Assembly: GCF_003182255.1 (NCBI RefSeq)
Contig: NZ_QGTQ01000019.1
Location: 1-64,000, forward strand
Direction of reading: 5' to 3'
Origin: Paenibacillus cellulosilyticus
GTDB taxonomy: Bacteria; Bacillota; Bacilli; Paenibacillales; Paenibacillaceae
DNA: 64,000 nt
Part shown: in pieces, positions 44,081 through 52,771 of the stretch
Numbering within the stretch: position 1 is the first letter of the stretch
Layout: each line of letters starts with the position of its first letter
Notes under the pieces: model-generated
Seen by the model: only the letters and a program-made list of their open reading frames with translations
What the model was told of the DNA's origin: nothing
Database searches by the model: none
Made by a program: the position numbers and the translations under genes

Positions 44081-44515
44081 CTATAGCTGTTTAATCGCTG
44101 CTCGCGCCAGCTCATCACAGCGGTTATTCCATTCGTTATCGCTATGCCCTTTGACCTTGAGTTACGTTACCTTATGAATTTGCATAAGTCCCCATAAGGA
44201 TTGCCACAAATCTTGATTCTCTACTGGATGACCCTTACTGTTCTTCCAACCATTGCGGAGCCATCCGCGAATCCAATTATTCTGAAAGCAGTTCACGACA
44301 TACGCTGAGTCGCTGTAGACAGCTGCCTTACATGGCTCTTTGAGAATCTGCAGCGCTTCGATAACCGCCTGTATTTCCATCCGATTATTCGTCGTATACT
44401 TCTCTCCGCCTGAAATCTCTTTCTTGTGTTGGCCAAAAAATAAAACGGCGCCCCATCCGCCCGGTCCCGGGTTTCCTGAACAGGCGCCGTCCGTATAAAT
44501 CATAATCTCTTTCAT
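44081..44515 (-). pseudogene. rnhA: RNase HI interrupted by one in-frame stop
   Basis: Ribonuclease HI, removing RNA from RNA-DNA hybrids. From ATG 44515 (TAGGAG 8 bases upstream) the frame contains YTDGACSGNPGPGG (first catalytic Asp), NRMEIQAVIEAL (Glu) and VYSDSAYVVN (Asp), then a TAA at 44162-44164 right after QIHKVT. The same frame continues for 26 codons (LKVKGHSDNEWNNRCDELAR, then AAIKQL) to a TAG at 44081. The continuation is exactly the missing C-terminus, including the final active-site Asp of GHSDN. A single base change explains it. It is either a real nonsense mutation, giving a 117-aa protein lacking the last catalytic residue, or a sequencing error. Lies 11 bases below lepB. Confidence 0.88.
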
Positions 44516-44526
44516 GAAATCCGCTC

Positions 44527-45102
44527 CTACAACGACCCGAGGTCGCCTGTCGGCCACACGATATAATCAACTCGACCGCTTATTCGGTCACGAATGACTG
44601 GCCCGAATGAACGACTGTCTCGGCTTGCTCTGGCGTGCCGATTGTCGCCCATTACGAAATAACAGTCATCAGGCACTTCATACGGTCCAAAATCCAAGTC
44701 TTCAATGTCGGTGTTCGTATACAACGATTCATCCACACGCTCACCATTGCGATACAGGACGCGATTTCGTATTTCGATCCGGTCACCTGGTACGCCAACA
44801 ACGCGCTTCACTAGCAGCTTCTTATCCGGACTATCCGATGGGTCCTCTAGAATGACGACATCGCCTACCTTCGGGTCACCGATTAAGTAGACGAACTTGT
44901 TCACATACAGCCAGTCGTGGTCATGCAGCGTCGGCTCCATCGAGTGCCCTTCCACCTTCGACAGATGAAACACAAACGCATGCAGCAGCAGCACGATCGT
45001 GAGAGCGATGGAGATCGTTTTGATCCAACCCATCCACTCGACCGAAAACCGCCGCACATCTTCCTCCATCTCCGCGCGCGCTTCAGACTTCAGATCGGCC
45101 AT
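44527..45102 (-). CDS. lepB: Type I signal peptidase
   Basis: Membrane serine protease cleaving signal peptides of secreted proteins. 191 aa from ATG 45102 (GAAGGAAG 8 bases upstream). One N-terminal membrane helix (IKTISIALTIVLLLHAFVF), then GHSMEPTL with the catalytic Ser, KLLVKRVVGVPGD with the Lys, and MGDNRHARASRDSRSFG. It is a short SipS-type enzyme. Heads the lepB-rnhA-queG gene string. Confidence 0.94.
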   Translation of the reverse strand: MADLKSEARAEMEEDVRRFSVEWMGWIKTISIALTIVLLLHAFVFHLSKVEGHSMEPTLHDHDWLYVNKFVYLIGDPKVGDVVILEDPSDSPDKKLLVKRVVGVPGDRIEIRNRVLYRNGERVDESLYTNTDIEDLDFGPYEVPDDCYFVMGDNRHARASRDSRSFGPVIRDRISGRVDYIVWPTGDLGSL

Positions 45103-45289
45103 GATTTGCACTTCCTTCGTTGAGCTGTTAAACATATCGATAAATTGCAGCCTAAAGATAACCCTAAGATATTCAAGGTTTGGCCCTTGAATACCTTCAG
45201 GGAGATTATTCCGAATCGTTTGCCTTGTAGAGCTAACGATTGAAGTGTTTCTTCTTCAAAAGTTAGCTCTATTAAACGTAACGTTTACA

Positions 45290-45856
45290 CTATAGCTCCG
45301 TAAAATCGCCTTCCGCCGCTTCGCGCCGCCAATCTTCGTAATATTGATACACCAAATTATCGTCGAATGGCGCATTTGCCGACCTCGCGCGCCGAAGCAG
45401 GCTTTGCAGCCCGTGTTCGACCTTATCAAGCACGATGTCTGGATAGTGATACATTTGCTTATGCCGTTCGTATTCGTCCCGATCGACGACATGAATGCCG
45501 CCGTCTGCTGTCCGTATAACGTCCAGATCATAATCGATATACGTAAATACGTCTTCGTTCTGCATCATTGGCGAAGCCACATTGCAATAATAGCGAATGC
45601 CGTTATCCTCCAGCAGCGCTACTACGTTGAACCATTCACCCGGTATGAAGAAAGAAACCGCAGGAACACGGCTTGTCCACAGCTTACCGTCAGCCTCTTG
45701 AATCGGCGTCTGCCGATTAATGAGCACGTTCATGGATTGCTCGGCATGCTCCTTGGCCAGCCGTTCCTTCGGAACGAGCCAGTTGCGGTGCCAGAACCGA
45801 TGCAACCGACCGTTATGCTTAAAGCTTTTGATCATGCAAGGCATGTAGTTGTTCAT
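45290..45856 (-). CDS. DUF402 nucleoside tri-/diphosphatase (YgaC/Ntdp type)
   Basis: 188 aa from ATG 45856, with AGGTGA upstream. The DUF402 beta-barrel motifs YKHNG-like (SFKHNGRLHRFW), PGEWFNVVALLEDNGIRYYCN and YIDYDLDVIRTADGG are clear, with metal-binding aspartates in the last. Relatives hydrolyse nucleoside tri- and diphosphates in Gram-positive bacteria. Separate transcription unit from lepB. Confidence 0.88.
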   Translation of the reverse strand: MNNYMPCMIKSFKHNGRLHRFWHRNWLVPKERLAKEHAEQSMNVLINRQTPIQEADGKLWTSRVPAVSFFIPGEWFNVVALLEDNGIRYYCNVASPMMQNEDVFTYIDYDLDVIRTADGGIHVVDRDEYERHKQMYHYPDIVLDKVEHGLQSLLRRARSANAPFDDNLVYQYYEDWRREAAEGDFTEL

Positions 45857-45904
45857 GGCGTTCACCTAACTAGCGTTCATTGTTTCAATTCTATAAGTAT
45901 AAGA

Positions 45905-45950
45905 AAAGCATATCCAGCCGCCAATTGCAATGGCATGTCGGATATGCTTT
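45905..45950 (-). terminator. Acetyltransferase terminator
   Basis: Arms AAAGCATATCC and GGATATGCTTT (11 of 11), followed on the minus strand by TTTTCTTAT. Confidence 0.8.
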
Positions 45951-46006
45951 CAATGATCGAGACCATCCATCTCGAATAATTCCTACCTTCTAAGCCTCAG
46001 CCAGTC

Positions 46007-46429
46007 TTAGCCAGCAACGATGCTTAACTTTTGGAACGAGCGGAAAAAGTCAGTTGCCACGTAGCCAAGTTTCTCATACAGCGGCAATACCTTCTCGTTA
46101 TGCTCATCGGCTGTAATCAGAATCTTAGACACATTACGCTGCTCAAAACGCTGCTTCAGCCCTTGGATCAGTGATTGACCGAATCCTTGACGTTGATATT
46201 CCGGCAGAACGGCCACTCGATAATAATATCCTTTATTATTGTCGATAGTACCGATAATCATGCCGACAATGTCATCCTGTTCTACAGCAACAAGTACAAG
46301 ATCGCTATCCCATGACAACTGCCGCCCGAAAGCTAACATTGTCTGTTCGTAGCAATCGTCCGATAACACTGTTCCGAGCAATTCGGTAGCCGGAACGTAG
46401 TCAGACAGTTGAAAGGAACGAACGTACAT
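46007..46429 (-). CDS. GNAT family N-acetyltransferase
   Basis: 140 aa. Typical GNAT core: VLVAVEQDDIVGMIIGTID, then VAVLPEYQRQGFGQSLIQGL (acetyl-CoA pyrophosphate loop Q-x-x-G-x-G) and KVLPLYEKLGYVATDFF. Substrate unknown. Monocistronic. Confidence 0.88.
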   Translation of the reverse strand: MYVRSFQLSDYVPATELLGTVLSDDCYEQTMLAFGRQLSWDSDLVLVAVEQDDIVGMIIGTIDNNKGYYYRVAVLPEYQRQGFGQSLIQGLKQRFEQRNVSKILITADEHNEKVLPLYEKLGYVATDFFRSFQKLSIVAG

Positions 46430-46564
46430 GTGTTGGTAAACAACTCCTCGATCGATGTCATAAATATTACAAGCCTTTATGAATAAAATACGACAAATCT
46501 AATTAAAATCCTTCTAAAACTTTAAAAATTCTTTAAAAACTTAAAGAAATCGACCATTTTACCG

Positions 46565-46592
46565 TGAAAGCGCTTAAATTTAAGCGTTTTCA
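46565..46592. promoter_or_regulatory. Long palindrome with cre-like half
   Basis: GAAAGCGCTTAAA and TTTAAGCGTTTTC form a 28-bp imperfect palindrome. TGAAAGCGCTTAAA fits the cre consensus TGWAANCGNTNWCA at 13 of 14 positions. It lies in the AT-rich region between the acetyltransferase and sodA; a role in either is inference. Confidence 0.45.
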
Positions 46593-46702
46593 TCAGCTTT
46601 CGCCACGATTTCTGTGCTTTACGCCCTGATTCGTACATAAACGTCACCATTTGCGCCTATCCTATTTCCGTTCTGCATGATTCGACTTTCGCAACAACAA
46701 TG

Positions 46703-46731
46703 TTGATTTATCCAAGCGAATAAGGGATAAT
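46703..46731 (+). promoter_or_regulatory. sodA promoter
   Basis: TTGATT (46703-46708), 17-base spacer, GATAAT (46726-46731); about 40 bases before the start codon. Confidence 0.6.
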
Positions 46732-46770
46732 TGTACCTGAATCAACACCTAATTTTGGGAGGTATATTCA

Positions 46771-47385
46771 ATGGCTCATCAACTGCCTGCTTTGCCTTAT
46801 GCTAACAATGCGCTCGAACCGCATATCGATGAAACGACGATGATGATTCACCACGATCGTCACCACAACGCTTACGTAACGAACCTTAACGCTGCACTGG
46901 AGTCCGCTCCTGAGCTGCAAAGCAAATCGATCGAAGATCTGATCGCTGACCTGAACAGCGTACCGGAAGCAATCCGTACAGCAGTTCGCAACAACGGCGG
47001 CGGCCATGCTAACCACTCCCTCTTCTGGGAAACGATCGGTCCTAACGGCGGTGGCGCTCCATCCGGTAAATTGGCTGATGCTATCGCTAATGAACTGGGC
47101 GGCTTTGATAAATTCAAAGAAGACTTCGCGAAAGCTGCTGCTACGCGCTTCGGTTCCGGCTGGGCTTGGCTTGCTGTTGGACAAGACGGCAAACTGAAAG
47201 TATACAGCCTGCCTAACCAAGACAGCCCAATCATGGAAGGCGACACGCCGCTCCTTGGTCTGGACGTTTGGGAGCATGCATACTACCTGAACTACCAAAA
47301 CAAACGCCCTGACTACATTGCAGCGTTCTGGAACGTTGTAAACTGGGCAGCTGTTGCAGATCGCTACGAAGCCGCAGCGAAATAA
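46771..47385 (+). CDS. sodA: Superoxide dismutase (Fe/Mn)
   Basis: Converts superoxide to peroxide and oxygen. 204 aa, normal. Metal ligands: [10 protein letters not shown] (His), [11 protein letters not shown] (His), [15 protein letters not shown] (Asp and His). The Mn-type second-sphere Gly-Gln pattern is not decisive here. GGGAGG upstream. Codon bias is strong (AAC, CGT, GGC), so it is probably well expressed. Ends at a strong terminator (47412). Confidence 0.96.
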   Translation: MAHQLPALPYANNALEPHIDETTMMIHHDRHHNAYVTNLNAALESAPELQSKSIEDLIADLNSVPEAIRTAVRNNGGGHANHSLFWETIGPNGGGAPSGKLADAIANELGGFDKFKEDFAKAAATRFGSGWAWLAVGQDGKLKVYSLPNQDSPIMEGDTPLLGLDVWEHAYYLNYQNKRPDYIAAFWNVVNWAAVADRYEAAAK

Positions 47386-47411
47386 GTTGGACAAGCCCCT
47401 CAAGGGCATCT

Positions 47412-47444
47412 GCGCCGCATCCTATAGGGGATGCGGCGTTTTTC
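47412..47444 (+). terminator. sodA terminator
   Basis: Arms CGCCGCATCC and GGATGCGGCG followed by TTTTTCG. Confidence 0.9.
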
Positions 47445-47563
47445 GTGTTGGCCGCTATACAAAATCTATAATGACAGTTTCAATTCCCTAGGCAAGAGTA
47501 CACGCTATCCAAGCATACATTTAACAAGTAAATAGGCGCTTAGCACAAAGGAGGCGGAAACCG

Positions 47564-48544
47564 ATGTATCCGAACTATTACGGCTATGGATACCCCTATG
47601 GCTACCCATACGGGTATGATGGCTACTATGGGCAGGGATACGATCCATATGCGCAGGCTGCGGAATATCAAGTTCCGCAAACCAATGGCGATACCGTGTA
47701 TGATTACGATCCGCGTGGGTTTATGCCCGGTGGGCCTCCGCCAAGGCCGCCAGGTCCGCCGCCGAGACCGCCTGGACCACCGGGGCCACCAGGGCCGGGG
47801 CCAGGACCAGGGCCGGGACCAGGGCCGGGACCGGGACCGTTCCCACCAGGACCGTTCCCGCCAGGACCACCAGGGCCGTTCCCACCAGGACCACCAGGGC
47901 CGTTCCCGCCTGGACCGTTCCCGCCGCCTAGACCGCCATTCCCACCAGGACCAGGTCCATTCCCACCACCTAGACCACCGTTCCCGCCAGGACCGTTTCC
48001 GCCACCTAGACCACCATTCCCGCCAGGACCGTTTCCACCGCCTAGACCGCCGTTCCCGCCAGGACCGTTTCCACCGCCTAGACCGCCGTTCCCAATACCG
48101 ATCCCTATTCCAATACCGATTTTTCCTGGGCCAGGGCCTATACCGGTACCATTACCGACGCCGAATCAAATAACAGTTCTTATTAATGGAGGCGCCGTAT
48201 TCCCGAACATTACGCAGGCTTATGCAATTGCCTTCTTCCCGGGCATTACGATCGCACAAGCACTGCAAAGCACAGGTGTCGTGGTGATAGGATTCAACGG
48301 TCAGATTATCTCTGTCGGTGGTATTCCAATCACAGATGGCATCACCTTCTCACTGATACTCAATGGCCGTCCGATTCCGTCGACGCTGCTTAATGCACCG
48401 TTGCAGCCAGGTGATTCTCTCGAGCTGGCGCTCTTCTATCGCCCGCCTTTACGGGACGATGAAGAATATGCGAATTTAAGCGGCGTGCAATACGAGGAAG
48501 AACGGAACTATATCGATGAAGACGATTTGAACGGTGTCGACTAA
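47564..48544 (+). CDS. Tyr-Gly and Pro-Gly-rich protein with C-terminal beta-grasp-like domain
   Basis: 326 aa; GGAGG about 9 bases upstream. Three parts are visible: residues 1-50 with repeated YG dipeptides like spore coat proteins; residues about 55-205 almost wholly Pro, Gly, Phe and Arg in repeats of FPPGPFPPPRPP and PGPGPG; and residues about 205-300 forming a globular domain (NQITVLINGGAVFPNITQA, then GITIAQALQSTGVVVIGFNG) resembling a DUF4430/SLBB-like beta-grasp fold. An acidic Tyr/Glu tail closes it. No signal peptide. Probably a spore surface or matrix component; function unknown. The GC-rich repetitive middle is typical of slippage-prone DNA. Confidence 0.75.
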   Translation: MYPNYYGYGYPYGYPYGYDGYYGQGYDPYAQAAEYQVPQTNGDTVYDYDPRGFMPGGPPPRPPGPPPRPPGPPGPPGPGPGPGPGPGPGPGPFPPGPFPPGPPGPFPPGPPGPFPPGPFPPPRPPFPPGPGPFPPPRPPFPPGPFPPPRPPFPPGPFPPPRPPFPPGPFPPPRPPFPIPIPIPIPIFPGPGPIPVPLPTPNQITVLINGGAVFPNITQAYAIAFFPGITIAQALQSTGVVVIGFNGQIISVGGIPITDGITFSLILNGRPIPSTLLNAPLQPGDSLELALFYRPPLRDDEEYANLSGVQYEEERNYIDEDDLNGVD

Positions 48545-48576
48545 CGGTACGATTGAAAATTTCTATTAAAGTATCA

Positions 48577-48620
48577 AAAGACTCTGCGCCGACGTTCATG
48601 GAACGACGAGCAGAGTCTTT
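48577..48620 (+). terminator. Terminator of the Pro/Gly-rich gene
   Basis: Arms AAAGACTCTGC and GCAGAGTCTTT (11 of 11) followed by CTCTATAT. Confidence 0.75.
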
Positions 48621-48697
48621 CTCTATATGCTATAATTGGTATTAACTCTATCGAATTACTAGACTATATAAATAAATGACTTAAGGAGACGAAGAAC

Positions 48698-49246
48698 ATG
48701 GCTAACATTGTATCCATTATCGCTACACCGAACCAATCCTCCCGCCTGCTTGGTGTAACGAACTACGTCGAACAGCAGCTCCGTGAACAAGGCTACGAGC
48801 TGACGACACTGCAAGTTACTTCGATTCCAGCTGAGGATCTCATCTTCGCTCGTTTCGATAGTCCAGAAGTTGCTAAGGCAAACGCACTCGTTGAAGCTGC
48901 CGATGCGGTTATCATTGCAAGTCCTGTCTATAAGGCCTCTTATAGCGGCATTCTGAAAACGTATCTCGACCTGCTTCCTCAGAAAGGCCTCGATAACAAA
49001 ATCGTAGCACCTATCTTCATCGGCGGCACTATTGCACACCTATTGTCCATCGACTATTCGCTCAAACCTGTACTGGCTTCGCTTGGCGCTCGCCATTATA
49101 CCAGCAGCATTTACGCAACGGATTCGCAAGTTACACGCACTGGACAAGGTGACGATATTGCCTTCGCCCTTAACGATGAGCTGAAGGAGCGTCTCGACAA
49201 GACGATTCAAGAGCTTCGCGTTGACCTCGCTCGCCGCTCTCTCTAA
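48698..49246 (+). CDS. ssuE: NADPH-dependent FMN reductase (SsuE-like)
   Basis: 182-aa flavodoxin-fold reductase supplying reduced FMN to a monooxygenase such as SsuD. Motifs are IIATPNQSSRL (flavin phosphate loop), IIASPVYKASYSGILKTYLDLL and GGTIAHLLSIDYSLKPVLAS, which is diagnostic for SsuE-type reductases. AAGGAG upstream. No monooxygenase gene is adjacent, so its partner is elsewhere. Confidence 0.85.
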   Translation: MANIVSIIATPNQSSRLLGVTNYVEQQLREQGYELTTLQVTSIPAEDLIFARFDSPEVAKANALVEAADAVIIASPVYKASYSGILKTYLDLLPQKGLDNKIVAPIFIGGTIAHLLSIDYSLKPVLASLGARHYTSSIYATDSQVTRTGQGDDIAFALNDELKERLDKTIQELRVDLARRSL

Positions 49247-49265
49247 TTGCATAGCCGTACCAAAA

Positions 49266-49301
49266 AGGGCTGTTTCTGCGCAATCACGCAGAGACAGCCC
49301 T
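49266..49301. terminator. Bidirectional terminator, ssuE and protease
   Basis: Arms AGGGCTGTTTCTGCG and CGCAGAGACAGCCCT (one mismatch) around a short loop, with A-run before and T-rich tract after; it lies between convergent genes. Confidence 0.8.
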
Positions 49302-49305
49302 CTCG

Positions 49306-50457
49306 CTATTTATTCTCGATTCGCTGGCCTTTGCCGCTCAGCAGCTTCAGTTGATCGTTCTCGTAGCCGACCGTATAGACGACTTTATATGGAGTATCGG
49401 TAAATGCGCCGTCTACCCGCTCCTGCGCCGTGATGCGCGCGGTGACGACTGCTGTTTCATCTTCCTGTACCTGCACGCTAATATCGTCGATTGTAATGTT
49501 CTTGGTTCCGATATAACCCTCGCGGAATTTCTCGTACGATGTCGACGCCGTCCATGTACTTCCGATTAAAGAGTAGGCATACACGTAGTCACCACTATTG
49601 AGACTATCATAGAAATGCGTGACGAGGTACGATGCCATATCCTCGAACGTAACGTCGCCAACCGCGCCCTCTTGGAAAATGTCCGAATCCATCGCGATGT
49701 TACTCGGCAGCTCCGTCATCGGTGAAGCCGACCAGCCTTCGACCAGCGACAGCACCTGTCCGATAGGAATGCTGAAGCCGATCGCTCCTTGCTCCGCGCC
49801 GGCCGAGTTAATGCCCAGAACCGCTCCCGTCTCGCGATCGACGAGCGGACCGCCGCTGTTGCCATGAGCAATCGGCGCAGATATTTGATACATATCCTTA
49901 TAAACATAAGGGTCGATATTCAGCTCGCGTCCGACCCCGCTAATAATACCTGTCGTGACCGTATTCTGATAGCCGAGCGGACTGCCGATCGCGATCACTT
50001 CGTCCCCGATCTCGCCTACATGCTCGGTCTCCATCTCTAGCGGCTTCGTGCCGGCCAGCTCCGGCACTCGGACAACGGCGACGTCTACATCCGTTCCAAT
50101 ACCGATGACCGTACCTTCCAGCTCTCTTGCATCCGCTGTTCTAACCTTTACCGCATGCGCGCCAATGACGACATGTCCGTTCGTAATAAGGTCGCCCTGA
50201 TCATTATAGAGGAAGCCCGAGCCTATCAACCCATTGTCCGTCTCGATCATAACGACCAGCTTCTGCGTTGCAAAAATAATATCTTTCAGCGTCTTATCCG
50301 CCCCTGCTGTCTCGGACTCATCTGCCGTCGGCTGCGCCAGCAGCGGAGCGTTGATTAGCCGTTTCGGCACCTCGTTATGAATCTGAACGACACCGATCGT
50401 TCCACCAACAAGCACTAGCAGACTAGCGATGATGCAGATCCACCCATTTCGATTCAT
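49306..50457 (-). CDS. Membrane-anchored trypsin-like serine protease (Deg/HtrA type)
   Basis: 383 aa from ATG 50457 (AGGGG 7 bases upstream). One N-terminal membrane helix (WICIIASLLVLVGGTIGVV), then a chymotrypsin-fold domain outside: NGHVVIGAH (His), GTDVDVAVVRVP (Asp), APIAHGNSGGPLVD (Ser), all catalytic residues present. No PDZ domain follows; instead residues about 270-380 make an NTF2-like/lumazine-type domain (SYEKFREGYIGTKNITI). Encoded directly below the zinc-ribbon/FxLYD gene with only 15 bases between them, so the two probably work together in envelope protein quality control. Confidence 0.9.
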   Translation of the reverse strand: MNRNGWICIIASLLVLVGGTIGVVQIHNEVPKRLINAPLLAQPTADESETAGADKTLKDIIFATQKLVVMIETDNGLIGSGFLYNDQGDLITNGHVVIGAHAVKVRTADARELEGTVIGIGTDVDVAVVRVPELAGTKPLEMETEHVGEIGDEVIAIGSPLGYQNTVTTGIISGVGRELNIDPYVYKDMYQISAPIAHGNSGGPLVDRETGAVLGINSAGAEQGAIGFSIPIGQVLSLVEGWSASPMTELPSNIAMDSDIFQEGAVGDVTFEDMASYLVTHFYDSLNSGDYVYAYSLIGSTWTASTSYEKFREGYIGTKNITIDDISVQVQEDETAVVTARITAQERVDGAFTDTPYKVVYTVGYENDQLKLLSGKGQRIENK

Positions 50458-50472
50458 GCGCTGTCCCCTCAC

Positions 50473-51813
50473 TTAATCCAAAAACCAGCCAGCACGGTCA
50501 ATTCGGACCTGTGCTTTCTGATAAGCGTTATAGTAAATGTCATCGACGACAGCCGTTTCCCCTGGCTCCACTTGATCCGGAGTTGCATAAACCGTGCCCG
50601 TGCTGATTACATTCCCCGACTCATCGAGCAGTGTGTAATCCACATAGACCGAATAGATCGTTTTCGTTGCTGTATTACGCAGCTCCGCGTGAATATGAAT
50701 ATCCCCGTTCGCATCTAACGTTGAAGTGAGCGCGTCCACCTCAATTGCCGCCGTCCGATTCTTCAAATCTTCCTCTGCTGCCTTCTGCTGTGCGAGCTTC
50801 AGCCGCTTCTGCTCCGCATCCTCATACGACTTCTTGTCAGAGGCAATCTGTTCCTTAAGCGCCTTGAGCTTCTCGTTGCTGCTGTCATATTCCAACCCAA
50901 GCTCCACTGCTGACGCTGCATCATTGAAGCTTTTCCGCTGAAGCAGCCGTTCGCCTTCTTCAATTGAAAGCTCCCCGATTCGTGCCACGATCTGCTCATG
51001 TACGGTCGCTGCTTCTTCACTTTCGAGCCCATCCGCAACACGCAGCTTCGAAACAAGCTCCTTCACAGAATCGATGCCGCTCAGCTCAGCCTTGATCTGT
51101 TGAACCGTCAGCGTCGCTTGCAGCTGCTTCAAACTGCCTCGAAGCGGTTCGAACAGCTCTTCTTCCCGCTTATTGAGCGTTTGACTTACCTCATCAAGCA
51201 ATTGATCCGCCTCATCGACCTTATTATCTGTCAGCAGATTCTCGGCGTTAGCCAGCTTACGCGCAAGATCAGCTGCCACCTGCACAATCACCCGATCGGA
51301 TTGCAGCGCGGTAAGCTTCGGACGGGCCGATATTGCTCTGTCGAGCAGCTGTCCCGCTTGATCGTAGCTCCCGTGCATCGCCTGACGCTTCGCCTCGGAT
51401 TGCCAGCTGGCGACGCGATCATTTTGCAAAAGCTCAAACGAATAATAGCCATAGACACCTGCAGCGACCAACAATGCGAGCAGCAGCGGTACGAGCCACG
51501 TGTAGATGCGAATTCCGCCTCTGCTTGGACGCATCGCCTCTATTTGCTCCTCCGTCTCATCGGATACCAACAACGTTGGCTCCATGCCATCGAGCTCCTC
51601 GTATACCGGCTCGCTTCGAACGGTATGCGACAAGGAAGCTGCCAGCTGCTCGGCAAAATGCGGCAGAGACTCCTCGGTTCCGGTACCGGCTGCCGCTGCC
51701 TCCTGTTCCCCTTCCTCTTCAGGCATGAGGTCAGAAACAAGCGATTTACCGCAGTAGCTGCAATATCGTCCGTCCTCCTGATGATTCTGTCTGCCGCAGT
51801 AGGCACAATACAT
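50473..51813 (-). CDS. Zinc-ribbon, coiled-coil, FxLYD membrane protein
   Basis: 446 aa from ATG 51813 (AGGGGTG 11 bases upstream). Begins with a zinc ribbon (CAYCGRQNHQEDGRYCSYCG), an acidic region, one membrane helix near residue 120 (WLVPLLLALLVAAGVYGYY), a long coiled coil (about 160-360, with QAGQLLDRAISARPKL and ERLLQRKSFNDAASAVELG, also repeat-like) and a C-terminal FxLYD domain (IHIHAELRNTATKTIYSVYV). FxLYD domains are found in envelope proteins. Forms an operon with the protease. Function unknown. Confidence 0.82.
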   Translation of the reverse strand: MYCAYCGRQNHQEDGRYCSYCGKSLVSDLMPEEEGEQEAAAAGTGTEESLPHFAEQLAASLSHTVRSEPVYEELDGMEPTLLVSDETEEQIEAMRPSRGGIRIYTWLVPLLLALLVAAGVYGYYSFELLQNDRVASWQSEAKRQAMHGSYDQAGQLLDRAISARPKLTALQSDRVIVQVAADLARKLANAENLLTDNKVDEADQLLDEVSQTLNKREEELFEPLRGSLKQLQATLTVQQIKAELSGIDSVKELVSKLRVADGLESEEAATVHEQIVARIGELSIEEGERLLQRKSFNDAASAVELGLEYDSSNEKLKALKEQIASDKKSYEDAEQKRLKLAQQKAAEEDLKNRTAAIEVDALTSTLDANGDIHIHAELRNTATKTIYSVYVDYTLLDESGNVISTGTVYATPDQVEPGETAVVDDIYYNAYQKAQVRIDRAGWFLD

Positions 51814-51964
51814 GATGTTATTTTCACCCCTATATCGAAAGATTCGAACGAATCCGCCATCTCTCACAAAACTAGCACTCTTCATTGTAAAACAATTAAT
51901 AGGCATATCCAACGTGAGGATAGTCCCAAGGCGGAACGACTGTCACCGTTCAATTTCAAAAAAA

Positions 51965-51992
51965 TTAGCCGCCGAGCGCACTCGACAGCTAA
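51965..51992 (-). terminator. Rrf2 gene terminator
   Basis: Minus-strand hairpin TTAGCTGTCGAG...CTCGGCGGCTAA (one mismatch) with T7 run. It lies in the 315-bp gap between the Rrf2 gene and the zinc-ribbon gene, where nothing else is evident. Confidence 0.75.
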
Positions 51993-52128
51993 CGGATAGA
52001 CCGAAATCCCATTCATGAGACTGCTAATCTTGCGACAACAATGTGCAGAATTCTACTAATTGCAACTAGAATAAACACATTATAATCCCCATAAAGACGG
52101 CTGAACAGCCCAATATCCCAATAAATAT

Positions 52129-52566
52129 TTACAGTTTAAAAAAATCAATCCGATTCATCACATCAGAGATCGTATATTGCTGCAAATAATCGATTGCACG
52201 CTTCTCGGCCTCCCGTAGGATGCCATTCAGCTCTTGATCGAGCTGTGCCACTGCTTCGCCGTCATTTCCTTCCAACAGTCCTCCTACAGACCTAAGAGAA
52301 ACGGCTTTATAAACCTCACCTAACGTAATACACTCCACTTGCTTGCTTAGCAAATAACCGCCTTCACGGCCGCTCTTGGACGTGACGATACCCGCTGCAG
52401 CCAGCGATTGCATCACTCTGCGCATGAAGGTCGCATGGGATTCCACTTGACGGGCAATTGTTGCACTCGACAACAAGCCGCCGTTACTTGCGATCCATAT
52501 TAAAGCATGTACCGCTAGTTTGAAGCGAGGAGGACCGATGTTTACTCCGCGATTGACTGTGCTCAT
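52129..52566 (-). CDS. Rrf2-family regulator (YwnA-like)
   Basis: 145 aa from ATG 52566 (AGGGGGG 5 bases upstream; the frame extends to 52737 without support). N-terminal winged helix (FKLAVHALIWIASNGG, SHATFMRRVMQSLAAAGIV, SGREGGYLLSK) typical of Rrf2 proteins. No iron-sulfur cysteines follow (the usual C-x(5-7)-C-x(5)-C is absent), so it is a non-cluster type. Possibly senses a small molecule or redox state. Target unknown. Confidence 0.85.
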   Translation of the reverse strand: MSTVNRGVNIGPPRFKLAVHALIWIASNGGLLSSATIARQVESHATFMRRVMQSLAAAGIVTSKSGREGGYLLSKQVECITLGEVYKAVSLRSVGGLLEGNDGEAVAQLDQELNGILREAEKRAIDYLQQYTISDVMNRIDFFKL

Positions 52567-52601
52567 GGGTTCCCCCCTACGATTGGACAAACAGCTAGAA
52601 T

Positions 52602-52634
52602 GAAAAAAAGAGGCGCGATCCCGCAGGATCGCGC
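52602..52634 (-). terminator. araD terminator
   Basis: Arms GGCGCGATCC and GGATCGCGCC (10 of 10), with a T7 run on the minus strand. A second GC-rich hairpin region (52655-52700, including CGGGCACGCTGCCCG) lies between it and araD. Confidence 0.85.
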
Positions 52635-52771
52635 CCAATAAGCCATTGCGCTTCACGGGCACGCTGCCCGCCGGGGCACGCCACCCCGCTAGCCTTGCAT
52701 CATTATGCATTAGATCATCGTGCGAAAGACGGTACACGACTTCGCCCGCGAACGCTTATGCTGCCGGACAA

